Source of the DNA: Oxytricha trifallax
Taxonomy: Eukaryota > Ciliophora > Spirotrichea > Sporadotrichida > Oxytrichidae
Direction of reading: 5' to 3'
Length of the DNA: 64,000 nucleotides
Assembly (NCBI GenBank): GCA_000711775.1
Contig: ARYC01001194.1
Location: forward strand, 1 to 64,000
Part shown: in pieces, positions 60,501 through 64,000 of the stretch
How positions within the stretch are numbered: position 1 is the first letter of the stretch
How the letters are laid out: each line of letters starts with the position of its first letter
The notes under the pieces: generated by a model
Seen by the model: the letters and a program-made list of their open reading frames with translations, nothing else
Told to the model about the DNA's origin: nothing
Databases searched by the model: none
Made by a program: the position numbers and the translations under genes

Positions 60501-61880
60501 CCAAACATCGACATCTCTCTATCATAAGAATTTAAAGAAGATTTTTTAAAACTTACAGATTTCTTTGAGAAAGATAAAATAACATTTGGTCGGACTTGAC
60601 TCCACTCGAACCCCAGGAAATGATTTTGCTCATCTTCTTTTTTGCTTTCGTCCCTTATAATGTACAAAGGTTTCTTAAAATTTCTTAAATCAAACACTTT
60701 AATGGTGTCTTCAGAGAATGAAGCAAACCTTATGTTATCAAAGGGATCAAATTGTATGGCTTGAACTTGGTTGCTATGTACATCTTCGTATTAACTCAAA
60801 TTTTGAAGCTCTCTGGTATCACAAATTCTAATATACTTGTCAGTTCCATAGATCAATTCAGTTGAACTATTTGGAAACCATTTTAAGCAAAAGATGTCGT
60901 CATTAATTTTCTAAAAAGTATGACGAGGCTCGAATAAAATCTGTGGCTTCGGTCTTTATTCTAACTTTGCGACAGTCTAATCTCCAATAAAATTATTTAC
61001 TATTTGCTTTTCTGTATCTCTGATCTTGTTATAATTTGGATTTTAAGTTCTATTAATATCCCAAATCAACAAACTTGACTCATTTTTAACCTAAAAAATG
61101 TTAAATTATTGAAAATTAATTTGAATTTACTTGTTCATATCCTGCTGCAAAGATATTTTACTCATGAGGATTCCAAGCTATAGTATTGCACTATCTAGGA
61201 TTCTAAATCATATTTCCAGTGAAAAATTCTTTCTCAACTTTTCCAGTGTATACTAAACTACCAGTTCCCATACTTGATTAGCTTTGCAATTTGCTATGAT
61301 TTACATTCACAAAAGAAATCTACATAAATTTGTTAGATCTTAAAACATTTTAAAAGTTATGATGTATCGCAAGAAAACAAGGTATATAAAGAATCAATTT
61401 ATTTAGATTATATATCAATTTCAACATACCTTTCCATTTTAATGAGCAGCTGCTAGAAAATGTTAATTTTTTATCTTAGCCCACTCAAATGATTAAACTT
61501 GATCAAGCTATATCATGGTTAAGACATTTAATGGAATAAATAATTAATAGATTTACCTCGACAACCACTCTAAGCTTGAACTTCTGTGAAAATGAGGTTT
61601 ATTGTGAGAACTAATTATTGAAGTTGATATTACCAGAATCATCATACTGCTTCAATGTATTTGAGTTAAATTAAGGTTGTTGCTGCAGATGATTTGTATT
61701 GGACTGGTCTGTTTTTAATTCAAATACTTATATGTCTCTGCCAGATAATACACTAGATTTAAAAATATAGGAATGTAATTGAAAAATCAAGATCAATTAT
61801 ATTTCGAATACACCCAGAATATTAGGATGACTGTAAGAGAATTTTATCTCACAAGACTTATCTTGATAGATCTGCTCCAT
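57585..61880 (-). CDS. Mio/MIOS, GATOR2 complex subunit
   Basis: MIOS (yeast S.Sea4-like) joins WDR24, WDR59, SEH1 and SEC13 in GATOR2, which relays amino-acid status to TORC1 at the lysosome or vacuole. ATG 61878-61880 opens EQIYQDKSCEIKFSYSHPNI. The WD40 N-terminus includes QCNTIAWNPHEQNIFAAGYE, SSLLIWDINRTQNPNYNK, IRFASFSEDTIKVFDLRNF. A helical middle follows, and the C-terminus is the diagnostic zinc region: RLCVECGKSTPNCSVCLQPI, then WFLWCQKCKHGGHTQHILEW and CSVSNCDCRC, stop TGA 57585-57587. The WFxWCxxCxHGGHxxH block is the Mio RING signature. An AT-rich gap of about 480 bp (59935-60415) separates the WD40 part from the rest, longer than introns elsewhere here, so probably an IES; no pointer was resolved. 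Confidence 0.88.
59935..60415. other. Long AT-rich interruption in the MIOS gene
   Basis: No coding sequence in either strand between the end of the propeller piece (KYSRIIKV near 60450) and the next piece (YIPIFLYTKNGYIEEQVL near 59910). Much longer than the 37-100 nt introns of neighbouring genes. Likely an IES, possibly with an intron next to it. Confidence 0.45.
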
Positions 61881-62086
61881 TATTTATTAATAATTATTTC
61901 TATAAATTTGTCATATATTTATTTCCCCCCCTATTAATCTTGCATGACTATACTTCGTTTTAATGATAAAGTAAGAATTAATACAGATTTTGATGAGATA
62001 AATTAGATTATTTTTGATTTCTTCAGAGGAAAACAGTACCTCCCTAGATTGATTGCTTGAAGATTTCAATAAGCTTTGTGTCTTTC

Positions 62087-63205
62087 TCATTGAGTGAGCA
62101 TTTTTTTATTTTTCTATAATTTAACTTCTGAATAATCAAAATTGAATTTAATAATAAATGAGGCATAGATGATCTTTCTGAGGTTAGCAGCAGCAATAGG
62201 GTGATAGAAGCTTTCGTTAAGCTTGAACCATTGATCAGCTAAGTCTCTTCTTCCGTTTTTAACCAAAGCGATATAGACTGGGTTGATGTACTTCATTCTA
62301 CCTAATCTTGAGACGTAATCCTTGGCACCAGCGTAGGTGTCTTCAAAGGCCAAATAGATGCTTAAAAAATAAATTTATATTTAATGGCGAGTGGATACCA
62401 TCTTTAACCGATCTCTGGATTGGCATCCCAAGTGCAGTTGTAGTCAGCATCTACCTTCTTTAAGAGGTCAATTGTAAATTCGTCTTGTCTAGCAACTAAT
62501 CTATTCAAGAAGATAACCTTGAGTTAAGGATCATCAGTGGTCAAGTAATCCTTATAGTTGTCTGGGCTTGAATTAATTCGGGAAAAAATAATAAAATATT
62601 TTTACTCTTGAAGTACCGTTTCTTTTAATGTAGTCATCAGCAAGAGCTTCGAATTTCTTGGCAGAGTCAGTCTCAAAGCTTACTTTGTAGACGTCTGGAT
62701 TGGCACCTGGTGATCTTACCCATGTTTCCCAATCTACTGCACCAATAATTTGAGCTGCTTTATCTGCCATATTAGCATTAACCCAATCCTCAAAAGTGCT
62801 CTTTAAGTCTTAATAGACAACACTCTTAAGAATTAATAAATTGAAAAAAATGATCTGTTGATCAAACAAATGATTAAATTACAAACTCTTTTGGGTGAAT
62901 TTCTTAATATAAATTCTGACGAAGGCTTGGAAGTTATCTTCACCAACGAGTGATTCCAAATAAGTCAAGAATTAGAAACCTTTCTCATAAGGAAGTTGTG
63001 AGAAGGAATCATCTGGGGTATTGCCGTCAAGAACTGGGTAAAGACTTGAGTATGAATTGTTCAATCCATAATTGTTATTGCTTGCATAAAACTTTCTATG
63101 ATTGATTTAAAAACATTAAATAGAAAATACAATTAAACAATAATATCAACCCAGAGAGAAACATTACCAAGTTGAGCTTCAATGAGAGCAAATTAATTGA
63201 CTAGT
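62087..63205 (-). CDS. M1 aminopeptidase/LTA4 hydrolase, C-terminal half only
   Basis: Matches the C-terminal half of leukotriene-A4-hydrolase-type M1 metallopeptidases. Begins abruptly at about 63200 with ALIEAQLGNVSLWVD, then YGLNNSYSSLYPVLDG, DSFSQLPYEKGFQFLTYLES, the catalytic-domain end FVRIYIKKFTQKS, STFEDWVNANM, VDWETWVRSPGANPDVYKV, and the helical C-domain EIGQRWYPLAFEDTYAG, RLGRMKYINPVYIALVKNGR, FYHPIAAANLRKII, stop TGA 62087-62089. The HEXXH zinc site and everything N-terminal are absent, and no start codon is found. Interruptions keep frame when one pointer copy is retained: ACTCTT 62822/62885, CTTGAA 62567/62607, GGC 62348/62386. Removing the last as a GT-AG intron would delete the conserved RW pair, so the pointer reading is preferred. 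Confidence 0.82.
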
Positions 63206-63263
63206 CAGAATGAAATATCCAAGAATCAATTACTTTATAATATTAATTAATAGGTATTTATAT

Positions 63264-64000
63264 ATGAGAAATATCCTTGCTACCCTGCTTATAGCAGGTT
63301 TTGCAGTCTCCACTTAAGCAACTAAGGTATGATTTTCCACTTCTCTTTCTCAATTTAAAATTTTATATCTTATAGTTTTTGAGTGAGAAACCAGTGACAT
63401 TCAAGCCTTCAAGTTTTGATGGAAGCAGCTTCTCAAATGTGGAATTCATTCAGACTTACAACTTCGACCTCGACATTACTGTTGATTTCGATAAATCCTC
63501 AATCTCAGGAACTAACACTCTTTCTTTGATTGCTGTTCAAGATCAAGTGAGTGAAGTGATCCTTGATTATCAAGGCATTATTATTCACAAAACTGAAATC
63601 CAAGATGATAAAGGAAACTTTGTTGAAGTTCCAAACTTGCACTATGATGATAAGATCTTAGGATCAGCACTTACAATCCAGTTTACCAATAGTAAGTCAT
63701 ATAGCAATTTGATATAATTTTACCTTAGAAATTGCAAAGTATGATAAGACTCAAATCAGAATCACATATGAGACCACTACAGATGCTCAAGCTATTAACT
63801 GGCTTACTGAAGCTCAAACTACAACCAAAACTTTGAAATATTTGTTCACTCAATGCGAACCAATCCATTGCAGATCAGTAGCCCCACTTCAAGACACTCC
63901 ATCAATCAAGACTACTTACTCAGCTAAGGTTACAGTAAAAGACTCATATATTGTTAAGATGAGTGCCAACGAAACTGATCCAGTTAAGAATGCTGATGGA
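63264..64000 (+). CDS. M1 aminopeptidase/LTA4 hydrolase, N-terminal part
   Basis: ATG 63264 opens a signal peptide, RNILATLLIAGFAVSTQATK, ended by a GT-AG intron (63328-63376). The beta-rich N-terminal domain follows: YNFDLDITVDFDKSSISGTN, EVILDYQGIIIHKTEIQDD, then, after an insertion flanked by TTTACC (63682-63687 / 63719-63724), LTIQFTLEIAKYDKTQIRIT. The domain continues with NWLTEAQTTTKTLKYLFTQC, EPIHCRSVAPLQDTPSIKTT (the QCxxxHxRxxxPxxDxPxxKxT block of LTA4H-type enzymes) and SAKVTVKDSYIVKMSANETD, running off the window. The catalytic HEXXH would lie beyond 64000. Its start is only about 60 bp from the 5' edge of the minus-strand C-terminal half. A secreted form of this normally cytosolic enzyme is suggested by the leader. 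Confidence 0.88.

Noticed and set aside
1-64000. Operon, CRISPR array or prokaryotic regulatory signals
   Set aside because: Nuclear introns, ciliate code and eukaryotic families throughout; no regularly spaced short repeats.
1-64000. Retrovirus-like or Polinton-like element
   Set aside because: No reverse transcriptase, integrase, capsid or LTR-like direct repeats were recognised; all mobile elements seen are short inverted-repeat DNA elements.

Overview
The window reads as germline (micronuclear) DNA of a ciliate, most likely a spirotrich of the hypotrich (Oxytricha/Stylonychia) kind. TAA and TAG occur inside almost every conserved reading frame and must mean glutamine; TGA is the only stop. 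Base composition is very AT-rich. Genes carry short GT-AG introns and also short AT-rich insertions flanked by 3-15 bp direct repeats, of which one copy must be kept for the protein to read through. That is how internal eliminated sequences (IESs) and their pointers look. The clade name is inference; the repeats and restored frames are read directly.

Layout. 1-2.6 kb: edge of a minus-strand gene and a Q/N-rich coiled-coil gene (+). 2.8-9.7 kb: two pepsin-like aspartic proteases (-), the first split by a long germline insertion holding a foldback element. 9.9-11.6 kb: NUDT19-like Nudix hydrolase (-). 11.7-13.25 kb: an enoyl-CoA hydratase (-) whose coding pieces lie in odd/even scrambled order and can be ordered completely by shared pointers. 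13.5-14.9 kb: IST1 (ESCRT-III) (+). 15.9-16.4 kb: intronless orphan (-). 16.6-21.6 kb: membrane alpha/beta hydrolase (+), interrupted by two mobile-element-like insertions whose removal restores the frame. 22.5-26.4 kb: CK1-type kinase (+). 26.7-27.4 kb: signal peptidase subunit SPC3 (+). 27.7-28.7 kb: Q-rich protein (+). 28.9-29.8 kb: glutathione S-transferase (-). 29.9-32.1 kb: secreted acidic-tailed protein (+), carrying a TA-flanked MITE. 32.2-33.7 kb: multi-pass membrane protein (+).

33.7-53.2 kb looks empty but is not: two paralogous minus-strand genes of an unrecognised family lie at 34.6-37.5 and 40.6-45.3 kb, the second interrupted by a MITE and by a 1.9 kb element with ~0.5 kb terminal inverted repeats. 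Three more MITEs, a G-run element and an AT microsatellite lie around them. 53.2-57.5 kb: RNA polymerase I second subunit (+). 57.6-61.9 kb: Mio/MIOS, a GATOR2 subunit (-). 62.1-64 kb: the C-terminal half of an M1 aminopeptidase/leukotriene A4 hydrolase (-) head-to-head with an N-terminal half (+) that runs off the window, possibly one inverted scrambled gene.

The genes are ordinary housekeeping and secreted-enzyme functions with no operon logic. The system of interest is the DNA itself: a somatic genome encoded in pieces, with pointers and excisable elements inside genes.
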